From positions 27,737-91,736 of the forward strand of contig NZ_SORN01000005.1 in NCBI RefSeq assembly GCF_004366635.1: 64,000 nt of DNA, read 5' to 3'. The position numbers and the translations under genes were made by a program. Positions 26,270 to 34,512 of the stretch are shown here, piece after piece. Source of the stretch: Roseinatronobacter bogoriensis DSM 18756. GTDB lineage: Bacteria; Pseudomonadota; Alphaproteobacteria; Rhodobacterales; Rhodobacteraceae. The notes under the pieces are model-generated. The model was given only the letters and a program-made list of their open reading frames with translations. It did not search any database and was not told where the DNA came from. The first letter of the stretch is position 1. The number at the start of each line of letters is the position of its first letter.

Positions 26270-26740
26270 TCAACCAAGATGCGCGCGCAGCAGCCAGGCG
26301 AATTTTTCATGTGCCTGACCGCGGGCAATGACCAGATCCTGCGTCAGCAGATCGCCATTTTCTTCGGCAATGGCGGCAGTGCCCGCAAGAGTTGCTGCAA
26401 GAGTGTCCTGCGCCTTGGCGAGGGCCTCGATCATCTGCTCGGCCGTGGCATGGCCGTCATGTTCGGCAACCTTGGACCGTTTCAGCATACCGGCCAGTTG
26501 CCCCTCGGCATGGCCGCCCAACGCCTTGATGCGTTCGGCAAGGTCGTCTTGTGCGGTAAAATGGTCCTCATAGATTTGCTGAAACAATGCGTGCAAAGGC
26601 CCAAAAGCCATGCCCGTTACATTCCAGTGGAAATTCTGCGCGAGCATGGTGGTGACCGCAGTTTCAGCGACGGATTGATTAAGTGCTTCGCAAATCGCTT
26701 CTTTCGCAGAAACGGTTAATTGTTGGGCTGTCTGGGTCAT
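26270..26740 (-). CDS. dps: Dps/Dpr-type ferritin-like DNA-protection protein
   Basis: A 156-residue four-helix protein. The intersubunit ferroxidase residues are visible as His38 in NFHWNVTG, His50, and Asp65 and Glu69 in HFTAQDDLAERI. Dps dodecamers oxidise and store iron using hydrogen peroxide and protect DNA. The TTG- or GTG-free ATG at 26740 follows GGAGGGG. A perfect Irr-type box lies 120 bp upstream (26860-26876), which suggests iron-dependent control. Length is normal for the family. Confidence 0.9.
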   Translation of the reverse strand: MTQTAQQLTVSAKEAICEALNQSVAETAVTTMLAQNFHWNVTGMAFGPLHALFQQIYEDHFTAQDDLAERIKALGGHAEGQLAGMLKRSKVAEHDGHATAEQMIEALAKAQDTLAATLAGTAAIAEENGDLLTQDLVIARGQAHEKFAWLLRAHLG

Positions 26741-26859
26741 GGACCCCTCCTGTTTCGTGTTGCAAATGCGGGATGCGTCAACACGGGACTGGCTTGCGAC
26801 TGGCTGGCTACCCGTTGAATCCAGATGTAGTGTATCATCCGGTTTGCTTCAAGTTTTAT

Positions 26860-26876
26860 TTTAGAAAGATTCTAAA
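26860..26876. promoter_or_regulatory. Perfect Irr-type iron control box upstream of dps
   Basis: TTTAGAA-AGA-TTCTAAA is a perfect 7-3-7 inverted repeat. It matches the ICE/Irr-box consensus known in alphaproteobacteria (TTAGAA-N3-TTCTAA). It lies 120 bp upstream of the dps start and 37 bp beyond the end of the TRAP dctM gene, so dps is the only sensible target. Irr normally represses iron-storage genes when iron or heme is scarce. Confidence 0.75.
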
Positions 26877-26912
26877 CTTGATGATTTCTCTCGGAGATTG
26901 CTTCAATACCCG

Positions 26913-28223
26913 CTACCGCGCGCCTGAAACCAGTTCCGGAAGGAACAGAACCAGCGAGGGGACGGCCACGATCAGGGCCACAACCACAAGATCGGCCAGA
27001 ATGAAGGGTAGCACCCCACGAAACACATCCGTGACCATCACATAGCGGCTGGCGACATTCTTGATGACAAAGACATTCATGCCCACTGGCGGGGTTATCA
27101 TCCCCACCTCCAGCAGCTTCACCACCAGCACGCCGAACCACACAAGGCTAAGCCCTTGCGCGTCGATCAGGGGCAGAAAGATGGGCAGGGTGACCAGCAT
27201 GGCGCCGAAAGGTTCCATGAATGTCCCAAGCAAAAGATAGATACAGATGATGATGAGAAGCACCAGCATCATACTCATGCCGCTATCGCTGACAAATGAT
27301 GCGATCAGGTTCGATACACCCGAAATGCCCAGAAAGCGGGTGAACATGGTCGCACCAATGCCGATGATCAGCAGAGAGCTGGTGGTGATCACTGTCTCAT
27401 TCAGGGAGCGGCGGATCACGTCGCGGGTCAGTCGTCCCATTGCGGCTGCCAGCGCGACAGTTCCGAAAGCCCCGACTGCCCCGGCTTGTGTTGCAGTAAA
27501 CATGCCTGAAAACAGACCGCCAAAGACCAGTATAATTAACAGAACGATTGGCAGCACCTGGCGCAGCGATTGCCACAGGTCTGGCGGCTCGACTGCGCCG
27601 GTGGGCGGGATGATGTCAGGCCGGAACCACGCGATGCACAGCACCACGATACAATAGGACAGCGCCGTAATTAGGCCGATGCTGATACCGCCGAGAAACA
27701 CCTGAACGATAGAGGTTTCGGCAATCACGCCATAAATGATCATCAGGATGGATGGCGGGATCAATGCGCCAATGGTGCCGCCCGCCGCAATACATCCCGC
27801 TGCGATGGAGGGGCGATAGCCTGCCTTGACCATTTCGGGAATTGCAATTCGGCCCATAGCCGCCGAATTTGCCAGTGACGACCCGGACACGGCGGCAAAG
27901 GCGGAACACGCAAAGATTGACGAGATGGCAAGCCCCCCCGGCAGGCGTGCAAGCAACGCCTTGGCCGCGTCAAACAACCCGCCGGTCAGGCCCGTATGAT
28001 AGGCGACAAACCCCATCAGCAAGAACATGGGCACAGCACTCATGGTCCAGCGCGCGGCGAAGGAATAAGGCGTATTGGCCAAAATACCCATAGCCGGGTT
28101 CCAGCCCAACATGGCCCAGATACCGCCAAAAGACACAAGGATCAGCGCCAGCGCTACCGGCAGACGCAGCGCCAGCAGGCCCATCAGTATCGCTACACCC
28201 CAAAGACCGATTTCAACACTCAT
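26913..28223 (-). CDS. TRAP transporter large permease (DctM family)
   Basis: A 436-residue inner-membrane protein with about 12-13 hydrophobic helices. It shows the DctM signature PMFLLMGFVAYHTGLTGGLFDAAKALLARLPGGLA, FAAVSGSSLANSAAMGRIAIPEM, and GGTIGALIPPSILMIIYG. It moves substrate with Na+ once the periplasmic binding protein delivers it. It overlaps dctQ by 4 bp and closes the dctPQM operon reading left. The substrate is not determined by the permease; proximity to hydroxycinnamate genes suggests an aromatic acid (inference). Confidence 0.9.
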   Translation of the reverse strand: MSVEIGLWGVAILMGLLALRLPVALALILVSFGGIWAMLGWNPAMGILANTPYSFAARWTMSAVPMFLLMGFVAYHTGLTGGLFDAAKALLARLPGGLAISSIFACSAFAAVSGSSLANSAAMGRIAIPEMVKAGYRPSIAAGCIAAGGTIGALIPPSILMIIYGVIAETSIVQVFLGGISIGLITALSYCIVVLCIAWFRPDIIPPTGAVEPPDLWQSLRQVLPIVLLIILVFGGLFSGMFTATQAGAVGAFGTVALAAAMGRLTRDVIRRSLNETVITTSSLLIIGIGATMFTRFLGISGVSNLIASFVSDSGMSMMLVLLIIICIYLLLGTFMEPFGAMLVTLPIFLPLIDAQGLSLVWFGVLVVKLLEVGMITPPVGMNVFVIKNVASRYVMVTDVFRGVLPFILADLVVVALIVAVPSLVLFLPELVSGAR

Positions 28224-28750
28224 TCAGTGTCTTCCCCAATGTGAGAGGCAAGCAATTCGCGGCTTCTGGGTGACAGCAGCACGATGGTCATCAACGCGCA
28301 GGCAAGTGTTGCCGCGCCAAAGCCAATGGGGACAAGGAAATGCGAGTGCCAGACCGGCATCTGAAACCGCACCAGTTCCACGAAAGAGCCAGAGCGCATC
28401 TCTCGCAGCGCTTTGAACCATGTTGCATAGGTCAACATGCCGTAGATCAGGGTTCCGGTCAGTGCGATCAACACGTCCAGATTTTCCCGCAGCCGTTTGG
28501 GCAGGACGAAATCCAGCAACTCGACCGAGATCATTTGATTGCGCAAGGTCAGCCAGCCCAGCGGCAGAAAGGCGACCGCCACCATGTAGTAGCGCGCCAC
28601 GATTTCGGGGGTGGTATTCATCGACACGCGAAACAGGTTCAGCAACACGACATCAAGCGTGACATGCAGCATCATCAACACGACGGCGGCACCGCCAATG
28701 AAGGACAATAGCCGGCATAGCCCGGCGGAAAACCTGATTATCATGTGCAT
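28220..28750 (-). CDS. TRAP transporter small permease (DctQ family)
   Basis: A 176-residue, four-helix membrane protein. Helices are visible at about 10-32, 50-70, 92-112 and 135-160; the family element NTTPEIVARYYMVAVAFLPLGWLTLRNQMISVELL is present. It pairs with the DctM subunit. Two nearby ATGs (28750, 28744) are possible starts; both precede the first helix. It lies 58 bp after dctP and overlaps dctM (ATGA). Confidence 0.88.
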   Translation of the reverse strand: MHMIIRFSAGLCRLLSFIGGAAVVLMMLHVTLDVVLLNLFRVSMNTTPEIVARYYMVAVAFLPLGWLTLRNQMISVELLDFVLPKRLRENLDVLIALTGTLIYGMLTYATWFKALREMRSGSFVELVRFQMPVWHSHFLVPIGFGAATLACALMTIVLLSPRSRELLASHIGEDTE

Positions 28751-28808
28751 GCGTTCATCCTGAAATCCTCTGGCCGGTGGGGCCAGAGGTTGGCGTCAAG
28801 GCTGGTTC

Positions 28809-29897
28809 TCAGATGCCATATGTCGACAGATCGACATTCGCCCAGATTTCTTCCATCGCGCGTTCGGACAGGGCAACGGGATCGTCGCCAAGCTCTTCAA
28901 CGATGGTGGTCCATTTCTCGACCATCGCCGCGAAGTCGCCTGCCAGTTCATCGGCGCTGATGCGCGATTCCGCATCAGAGGCTGCGAAGGCATTGGACGC
29001 TTCCAGCAGGGCTTCATCAGGGGTGATGACCTCTATTCCTGCCTCTGCAACCGCATTGCGCGCCGCTTCTGGCAGTTGGAAGCCCCAGCGATCGGTCAGT
29101 GTCGGGTTGGCGCGATTGGCGGCGCGCAGCAGTGTAGCGCGGTCATCCTCGCTCATACCGCCCCATGTCGACTGATTGACTGTGAAGTTAGATGTGACAT
29201 GATAGGTGCCCAGCGGAACATCGGTCACATAGCGCGCCACATCGACCAGACGGAAGGACAGCATGTCCACGATCGAACTCATCGTGCCATCAATAGTGCC
29301 CTGGTTCAGCCCTTCGAATTGTTCACCGACCGGCATGTTCACCGGGGTTGCGCCAAAATTCTCTGCCCAGCGAGAGAAGGGTGCCCCGCCCGAACGCAGG
29401 CGCAGACCTTGCAGGTCTTCGGCCGTGCGCACCGGGGTGGTGGTGATCAGCACATAGGGGTCGGATGCCCCTGCGCCCAGAAACACCATGCCCTTGTTGC
29501 TGAATTCTTCCTGACATGGTTCGCAGTTTACCACGAATTCGGTCATGGCCAGCGCCATCGCGTGGGACAGGCGGCCAATCAGCGCCATATCACCTGCCAC
29601 ATTGGTGCGTGGAAAGTCGGATGCAAAAAACAGCGGCAGCAGGTTGCCGATATTGATCAGTTCGGATTGCAGCGCATCGGGAACCTGTGTCAGCGTGACA
29701 ACTTCGGGGCCGATCAGGCTCAGGCTCATGCTGCCGCCGCTCTCTTCTTCCAGATAGGTGGCGAAGCGTTCATACATATAGGTTGATGGATGCGCTTGCG
29801 AGGCGCCGCCCGCGCCGCGCAGATTTTGCGACATCGCGGCAGTCGTGGTGCACATGGCCAAGGCCGCACCGATCATCAGTGATCTTGACAGTTTCAT
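28809..29897 (-). CDS. TRAP transporter periplasmic substrate-binding protein (DctP family)
   Basis: A 362-residue exported solute receptor. The Sec signal (MKLSRSLMIGAALAMCTTTAAMS) is cut before QN. The substrate-binding region shows AEDLQGLRLRSGGAP with the conserved arginine, and NMPVGEQFEGLNQGTIDGT, then NFTVNQSTWGGMS, as in DctP proteins. A start at 29897 is chosen over the open frame from 30008 because GGAGGAGAAAG stands just before it and the signal peptide begins there. It would capture an organic acid for the following DctQM. A MarR regulator stands upstream on the same strand. Confidence 0.9.
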   Translation of the reverse strand: MKLSRSLMIGAALAMCTTTAAMSQNLRGAGGASQAHPSTYMYERFATYLEEESGGSMSLSLIGPEVVTLTQVPDALQSELINIGNLLPLFFASDFPRTNVAGDMALIGRLSHAMALAMTEFVVNCEPCQEEFSNKGMVFLGAGASDPYVLITTTPVRTAEDLQGLRLRSGGAPFSRWAENFGATPVNMPVGEQFEGLNQGTIDGTMSSIVDMLSFRLVDVARYVTDVPLGTYHVTSNFTVNQSTWGGMSEDDRATLLRAANRANPTLTDRWGFQLPEAARNAVAEAGIEVITPDEALLEASNAFAASDAESRISADELAGDFAAMVEKWTTIVEELGDDPVALSERAMEEIWANVDLSTYGI

Positions 29898-29952
29898 GGT
29901 CTTTCTCCTCCCAGTTAAATGACCTTGATATGGTTGTCTTTGCTTCGCCCGC

Positions 29953-30474
29953 TCAGGGCGCGTGCGTATCGGACCTGTCGAGGCCGCAGAACTTGCGCAG
30001 CAGCCCATTCAGCTGTTGCTGTTCTGCGGTGCTCAGGGTGCCGCGTTCATGTTCGGCCTTGCCCCCGAAGAGAGAGCGAGCTTGTTCCAATGCAGTCCAG
30101 CCTGCCGGCAGCACGGACAGGCGAACTGTGCGCCGATCCCCGTCCGGGATCTGGCGTGACACAAGCGCGCGTTCTTCAAAATTGCGGATGATGCGTGTCA
30201 TCGCGGCGGGCTTTATATGTAGCGCCTGTGCCAGATGACCCTGACGCACCCCCGGCGATAATGCGATCATTCGCAAGATCGTGTATTCGGCTGCCGTCAG
30301 CGTGACAGCTTGGCCGGTTTCTTCCAGCTTCTCCGAGACTTGCAGCCAGGCCATGCGCAGCAAAAAGCCTGTATTGTGGCGCAACTCTCCAAGGTTCAGG
30401 CCGTCATCCGGCAAGACCGCCACGCGATCTTCGCGGCGGGTTTGTAGCAAGTCCTGTCCCGTGTCCTGCGTCAT
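29953..30474 (-). CDS. MarR-family transcriptional regulator
   Basis: A 173-residue winged-helix repressor. The HTH region reads LTAAEYTILRMIALSPGVRQGHLAQALHIKPAAMTRIIRNFEERALVSRQ, with the wing PDGDRRTVRLSV. It lies just upstream of dctPQM, 55 bp from dctP, and downstream of the feruloyl-CoA synthetase gene. It may respond to an aromatic acid or acyl-CoA and control the transporter. A second MarR gene at 33113 shares the module, so the two may divide uptake and catabolism (inference). Confidence 0.85.
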   Translation of the reverse strand: MTQDTGQDLLQTRREDRVAVLPDDGLNLGELRHNTGFLLRMAWLQVSEKLEETGQAVTLTAAEYTILRMIALSPGVRQGHLAQALHIKPAAMTRIIRNFEERALVSRQIPDGDRRTVRLSVLPAGWTALEQARSLFGGKAEHERGTLSTAEQQQLNGLLRKFCGLDRSDTHAP

Positions 30475-30541
30475 CCTGCTGCCTTATGTTACATTTGAGA
30501 AATGCTAAATCAGAAAATGTTTCAAATCAAACAATTTCTTT

Positions 30542-32338
30542 TCATACGGACTGGGCGCGGGTCAATTTTGCGCGAAATGCCCCTGTGCGCAGGGTGTCTT
30601 TGTATAGCTCGGCGATCAGATCGGCGTTATTGGCGCGCAATGCCCGCTGGTTCAGGCTGCCTTTTTCGGTCACTTCGCCCTTGTCGAAGCTGGGCGTCTG
30701 GTCCAGCACGCGTGCCCGCATGACCCGGCTGGCCGAACCCGTCGCGGCCTTGGCCGCAGCATTCAGCGCATCTTGAAGCGCGGCTGCGCGTTGCTCTGGC
30801 GGCATTTCCTTCGCGCGCTCGGACAGCAGCAGCAATGCGCCCAGTTCCGACTGGTTCTCTCCCACGATGACAGCATCACGGATCAACCCGCCCATCGCAT
30901 CTACCAGTCCCGCGCGCATGGACCCGACCGCAACCCATGTCCCTGTCGAAAGCTTGAAATTCTCAGCCACGCGCCCGTCGAAATAGAAGCCTTTGCCCAG
31001 ATCCTCCGGGTCTGCAGGGCGCAGCGCATCGCCAAGGCAATAAAACCCCTCTTCGTCGAATACCTCTGCGGTTTTCTGCGTATCGCCCAGATAGCCGGGC
31101 ATGATCGTCGGACCACGCAGACGCGCTTCCAGCTTGTTTCCAGTGGGAACAAGTTTCAGCTCCAGTCCGCGCGCAGGCACGCCAATATTCCCGGCCCGAC
31201 TTTGAACCTCTGTGCAGGCGAGGGCAAACGGGGCAGTCTCTGTCGCGCCCAGCCCGGTGGCAAGTAACACTTCCTGCCCGGTCACCTGTCGGCCGAGGGC
31301 TGAAAGCCGGTCCCACGTATGCTGTGCCATGCCCGCACCGGCATAAAACAGCATTCCGAGACGTGAAAAGAAAGTCGCGGCGAGGGTGTGATCCTGTTCC
31401 AGCGCGTCAACCAGCATGTCATAGCCGACAGGGACGTTGAAATACCATGTGCAGGCAATTTCACGCAGGTTGCGCAGGGTTTCATCGAATTTTCCGGGCA
31501 CAGGGCGGCCATCGTCAATGTAATATGTGCCGCCATGCGCCAGCACCAACATGAACACCTTGTTGCCTGCCGCGGTATGGTTCCACGGTGCCCAGTCCAG
31601 CACCACAGGGGGCGTGTCGCGTAAAAAGCGGTAACAATCGCTGATCATGGCACCCATCGCGCACATCATGCGATTGGTATTGATAACCGCCTTGGGGCTG
31701 CCGGTCGAACCAGAGGTGAACAGGTATTTCACCACACCATCAGGGCGCAGGGCTGCGCGGGCCTGTTTGGCACCTGTAGCGGGCGTTTTCAGCAGCGCGG
31801 CGAAGTCATCTTCGCCATCGCCAAGGCTGATGACCCTTTGCTCTGGCGCGGCAATGGCGTGCAGGGCAGGGGTAAAGGCGGCCGCGTTATCTGCAAACAC
31901 TGCGCCGGGGCGGAGCAGGGCTGCGATGTCGCGCAGCTTGGCGTGATCTTTCGACACCAGCGAATAGGCGGGTGAAACAGCGGCGAAGGGAATGCCGACA
32001 TAAATGCAGCCCATTGCCAGAAGCGCATGTTCCAGACTGTTTTCTGACAGGATCAGCAAGGGCCGGTCCGGCCCCAGACCGCGCGCCAGAAGTGCTGCGC
32101 CCAGTCGCTGCGCCATGTCGCGCGCCTGTGCATAGCTGATCTTGCGCCAGTCGCCCCCGTTGTCGCGCCGGGCAATCCATGTTGTCGAAGGTGTTTTGTC
32201 GGCCCAATGATCCAGATAATCGGCCACCACCGGCAAGGAATCCGGCAGCGGGTCACGCTGGCGCATTAGGATTGTTCCGTCTTCGCGATGCGTGATCTCG
32301 AATTGGGGTTGCCAGAAGCGGGTGTCTGTTTTGGTCAT
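30542..32338 (-). CDS. Feruloyl/hydroxycinnamoyl-CoA synthetase
   Basis: A 598-residue adenylating enzyme that forms the CoA thioester of a hydroxycinnamate with ATP. The P-loop motif YLFTSGSTGSPKAV is present. The central region is characteristic of feruloyl-CoA synthases: VLDWAPWNHTAAGNKVF, TYYIDDGRPVPGKFDETLRNL, LGMLFYAGAGMAQHTWDRL and LGATETAPFALA, with NFKLSTGTWVAVG near the C-terminus. The start at 32338 (MTKTDTRFWQ) is preferred over the longer frame because it avoids overlap with the SDR. Together with the SDR, crotonase and amidohydrolase it makes a Cou-type deacetylation route plausible. Confidence 0.82.
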   Translation of the reverse strand: MTKTDTRFWQPQFEITHREDGTILMRQRDPLPDSLPVVADYLDHWADKTPSTTWIARRDNGGDWRKISYAQARDMAQRLGAALLARGLGPDRPLLILSENSLEHALLAMGCIYVGIPFAAVSPAYSLVSKDHAKLRDIAALLRPGAVFADNAAAFTPALHAIAAPEQRVISLGDGEDDFAALLKTPATGAKQARAALRPDGVVKYLFTSGSTGSPKAVINTNRMMCAMGAMISDCYRFLRDTPPVVLDWAPWNHTAAGNKVFMLVLAHGGTYYIDDGRPVPGKFDETLRNLREIACTWYFNVPVGYDMLVDALEQDHTLAATFFSRLGMLFYAGAGMAQHTWDRLSALGRQVTGQEVLLATGLGATETAPFALACTEVQSRAGNIGVPARGLELKLVPTGNKLEARLRGPTIMPGYLGDTQKTAEVFDEEGFYCLGDALRPADPEDLGKGFYFDGRVAENFKLSTGTWVAVGSMRAGLVDAMGGLIRDAVIVGENQSELGALLLLSERAKEMPPEQRAAALQDALNAAAKAATGSASRVMRARVLDQTPSFDKGEVTEKGSLNQRALRANNADLIAELYKDTLRTGAFRAKLTRAQSV

Positions 32339-32348
32339 GCTGTCACCG

Positions 32349-33116
32349 TCACCTTGGCGCCATGCGAATTGCGCCATCAAGGCGGATCACTTCGCCATTC
32401 AGCATGGGGTTTGCCACGATATGCAGCGCAAGGGCCGCAAATTCGGACGGATCGCCAAGCCGGGGCGGAAACGGCACCTGCTTGCCCAGACTGTCCTGTG
32501 CCTCTTGTGGTAGGCTGTGCAGCAATGGGGTCAGGAAAAGCCCCGGCGCAATGGTGCAAACGCGAATGCCCTTATCTGCCAGATCGCGTGCCATTGGCAG
32601 GGTCATGCCGACAATCCCGCCCTTGGACGCCGCATAGGCGACTTGTCCGATCTGCCCGTCAAAGGCCGCAACGGATGCAGTGTTGACGATCACGCCGCGC
32701 GCATTGTCTGTCCCTGTCGGGTCTTGGGCGGCCATGATTGCGGCCGCCTGCGATGCGCAGTTGAATGTGCCAGCCAGATTGACCGCCAGCGTCTTGCTAA
32801 AGAGTGCAGCATCATGCGCAGCCCCGCGCGATACCGTTTTCGCCACAGGCCCGATTCCCGCGCAATTGACCAGAACGCGCAACGCTCCAAGGGACAGGCC
32901 GACTGTTTCAAACCCTTCGGCCACGCTGTCAGGGCTGGCCACATCCACTTTGCAGAACACCCCGTCAAGCTCTTGCGCCAAAAGGGTGCCTTCCTCGACA
33001 TTCAGGTCGAAAATCCCGACCCGCATTCCAGCTTGCGCCAATGTGCGGGCCGTGGCGGCCCCAAGGCCAGAGGCTCCGCCAGTCACAACGGCGGCAGCGT
33101 TTGCGAAAGTACTCAT
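32349..33116 (-). CDS. SDR 3-hydroxyacyl-CoA dehydrogenase (HSD17B10-like)
   Basis: A 255-residue classical SDR. GGASGLG (13-19) binds NAD, VNCAG follows, the catalytic Ser lies in VNTASVAAFDG, and Tyr/Lys are in AYAASKGG. The C-terminal EFAALALHIVANPMLNGEVIRLDGAIRMAPR matches type II 3-hydroxyacyl-CoA dehydrogenases. In this context it should oxidise the 3-hydroxy-3-aryl-propionyl-CoA made by the crotonase to the beta-keto thioester. It starts with a 4-bp overlap on the MarR stop and ends 10 bp before the CoA synthetase start, so all three form one transcript. Confidence 0.85.
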   Translation of the reverse strand: MSTFANAAAVVTGGASGLGAATARTLAQAGMRVGIFDLNVEEGTLLAQELDGVFCKVDVASPDSVAEGFETVGLSLGALRVLVNCAGIGPVAKTVSRGAAHDAALFSKTLAVNLAGTFNCASQAAAIMAAQDPTGTDNARGVIVNTASVAAFDGQIGQVAYAASKGGIVGMTLPMARDLADKGIRVCTIAPGLFLTPLLHSLPQEAQDSLGKQVPFPPRLGDPSEFAALALHIVANPMLNGEVIRLDGAIRMAPR

Positions 33117-33580
33117 GTTTCATCCTCCTCATGCGCGGCGCGGAATTTACGCAGCAGCGCCAGAAACTGTTCCTGCTCTGTTTGGCTGAGCGCGGAGAGC
33201 AAGACCTTCTCGTGGTCATGCACGCGCGCCATGGTCCGGGCGTGAAGCCTGCATCCTTCGTCCGTCGCGAGCAGCGCCTGAGAGCGGCGGTCGCCGGGCA
33301 CCGCTGTGCGCTTGGCAAGGCTGCGCTTTTCCAGCTCGTCGATAATGGCAACCAGACCTGAACGCTCTATTCCCAATCGCCGGGCGACTTCGCTTTGGGT
33401 CAGGCGTGGGGTTTCGGTAATCAATGTCAGCACTGAAAAGGCGCGCGGTGACAGCACGCTTTGTTCGACCTGCTTACGAAAATCATCGCGCACGATCATA
33501 TAGGCACGTTTCAGGTTGTAGCCCAGAAGCCATTCAATGCCCGATTCATCCTCAACAGGCGCCGGATTTGTCCTTGCCAT
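33113..33580 (-). CDS. MarR-family regulator, likely CouR-type
   Basis: A 155-residue winged-helix protein. The HTH reads SPRAFSVLTLITETPRLTQSEVARRLGIERSGLVAIIDELEKRSLAKR and the wing VPGDRRSQALLATDEG. MarR repressors of hydroxycinnamate catabolism (CouR, FerR types) respond to the CoA thioester of the substrate. Here the gene is the first of the MarR-SDR-CoA synthetase transcript and is divergent from the crotonase operon, with two palindromes in the gap. Autoregulation and control of both operons is inference. Confidence 0.85.
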   Translation of the reverse strand: MARTNPAPVEDESGIEWLLGYNLKRAYMIVRDDFRKQVEQSVLSPRAFSVLTLITETPRLTQSEVARRLGIERSGLVAIIDELEKRSLAKRTAVPGDRRSQALLATDEGCRLHARTMARVHDHEKVLLSALSQTEQEQFLALLRKFRAAHEEDET

Positions 33581-33630
33581 GACCGCGCTCCCTTTCTGCC
33601 CGATCTCTCCCTCTGGACTGGTTATCAGTA

Positions 33631-33655
33631 AAACTGTATTACGACAATACTGTTT
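33631..33655. promoter_or_regulatory. Near-perfect 25-bp inverted repeat, candidate MarR operator 1
   Basis: Arms AAACTGTATT and AATACTGTTT (33631-33640, 33646-33655) pair at nine of ten positions around a 5-bp centre ACGAC. It lies in the 126-bp gap between the divergent MarR and crotonase genes, 51 bp before the MarR start. Confidence 0.6.
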
Positions 33656-33664
33656 ACTAACCTA

Positions 33665-33680
33665 ACTATATATGTATAGT
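33665..33680. promoter_or_regulatory. 16-bp palindrome, candidate MarR operator 2
   Basis: ACTATA-TATG-TATAGT is a perfect 6-4-6 inverted repeat ending 26 bp before the crotonase ATG. Its TATATA content could overlap a -10 element, so a repressor bound here would block the crotonase operon. Confidence 0.55.
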
Positions 33681-33706
33681 GCCCTGAAGCTAAAGGAGGA
33701 GGCAGC

Positions 33707-34498
33707 ATGGATGGATCTGGCGAGGCGCTGGTCAGTTACCAGTTGCAAGGCGAGGTTGCGGTCATCGGGCTGAATCGTCCGGGCAAGCGAAATGCCATTT
33801 CGGACCGCGTGGTTGAAGCGCTGCGCGACGCGGCAGAGCGCGCGCAGCGAGAGGCGCGGGCCGCCGTGATTTATGGCGAGGGAGATCACTTCTGCGCGGG
33901 CCTTGATCTGGCAGAGCATAAGGACAAGCCGCTTTTCGATGCCATTCAGGGCTCTCGGCGGTGGCACGCAATTTTTTCGACTTTTGAACGTGGCGAGATT
34001 CCCTTTTTCACCGCGCTGCACGGGGCCGTTGTCGGGGGCGGGCTGGAACTGGCCGCGGCAACGCATGTGCGCGTGGCCGATGAAAGCGCGTTTTTCGGAC
34101 TGCCAGAGGGGCAGCGCGGAATTTTCGTGGGCGGTGGCGGGTCAGTGCGCATTGCACGGTTGATCGGCGCGGCGCGCATGGGTGACATGATGCTGACAGG
34201 GCGGACTGTTTCGCCTGCTCAGATGGAGCAATGGGGCGGGATTTCCTATGTCGTGCCAAAGGGGCAGGCGCTTGCAAAGGCGTTGGAACTGGCGCAAGCG
34301 GCAGCAACCAATGCGCCTTTGTCGAATTATGCGATTCTGAATGCCCTTCCGCGCATTGCGGAAATGTCGGTCGAGGATGGGCTATTCACCGAATCCATCG
34401 TCTCGGCCCTGACATCTGAAACCCCCGAAGCGAAACAGCGGCTGCGTGATTTTCTTGAGAAACGCGCAGCGCGCCTCAAGGCGCCTGATGCGCCCTGA
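33707..34498 (+). CDS. Enoyl-CoA hydratase/crotonase (hydroxycinnamoyl-CoA hydratase candidate)
   Basis: A 263-residue crotonase. FCAGLDLAEH forms the oxyanion region, and both catalytic glutamates are present: GGGLELA and LPEGQRG. It should add water to the hydroxycinnamoyl-CoA double bond. The cluster lacks a vanillin-type lyase signature I could confirm, so hydratase followed by dehydrogenase and beta-keto hydrolysis is preferred over the one-step hydratase/lyase (Ech) route. The ATG at 33707 follows AAGGAGGAGG. It is the first gene of a three-gene plus-strand operon. Confidence 0.82.
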   Translation: MDGSGEALVSYQLQGEVAVIGLNRPGKRNAISDRVVEALRDAAERAQREARAAVIYGEGDHFCAGLDLAEHKDKPLFDAIQGSRRWHAIFSTFERGEIPFFTALHGAVVGGGLELAAATHVRVADESAFFGLPEGQRGIFVGGGGSVRIARLIGAARMGDMMLTGRTVSPAQMEQWGGISYVVPKGQALAKALELAQAAATNAPLSNYAILNALPRIAEMSVEDGLFTESIVSALTSETPEAKQRLRDFLEKRAARLKAPDAP

Positions 34499-34512
34499 TG
34501 ACCGGAGAAGAC

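Noticed and set aside
33707..34498. Vanillin-forming feruloyl-CoA hydratase/lyase (Ech)
   Set aside because: Sequence alone does not separate Ech from other crotonases, but the neighbouring SDR and amidohydrolase argue for the hydratase/dehydrogenase/hydrolase route.
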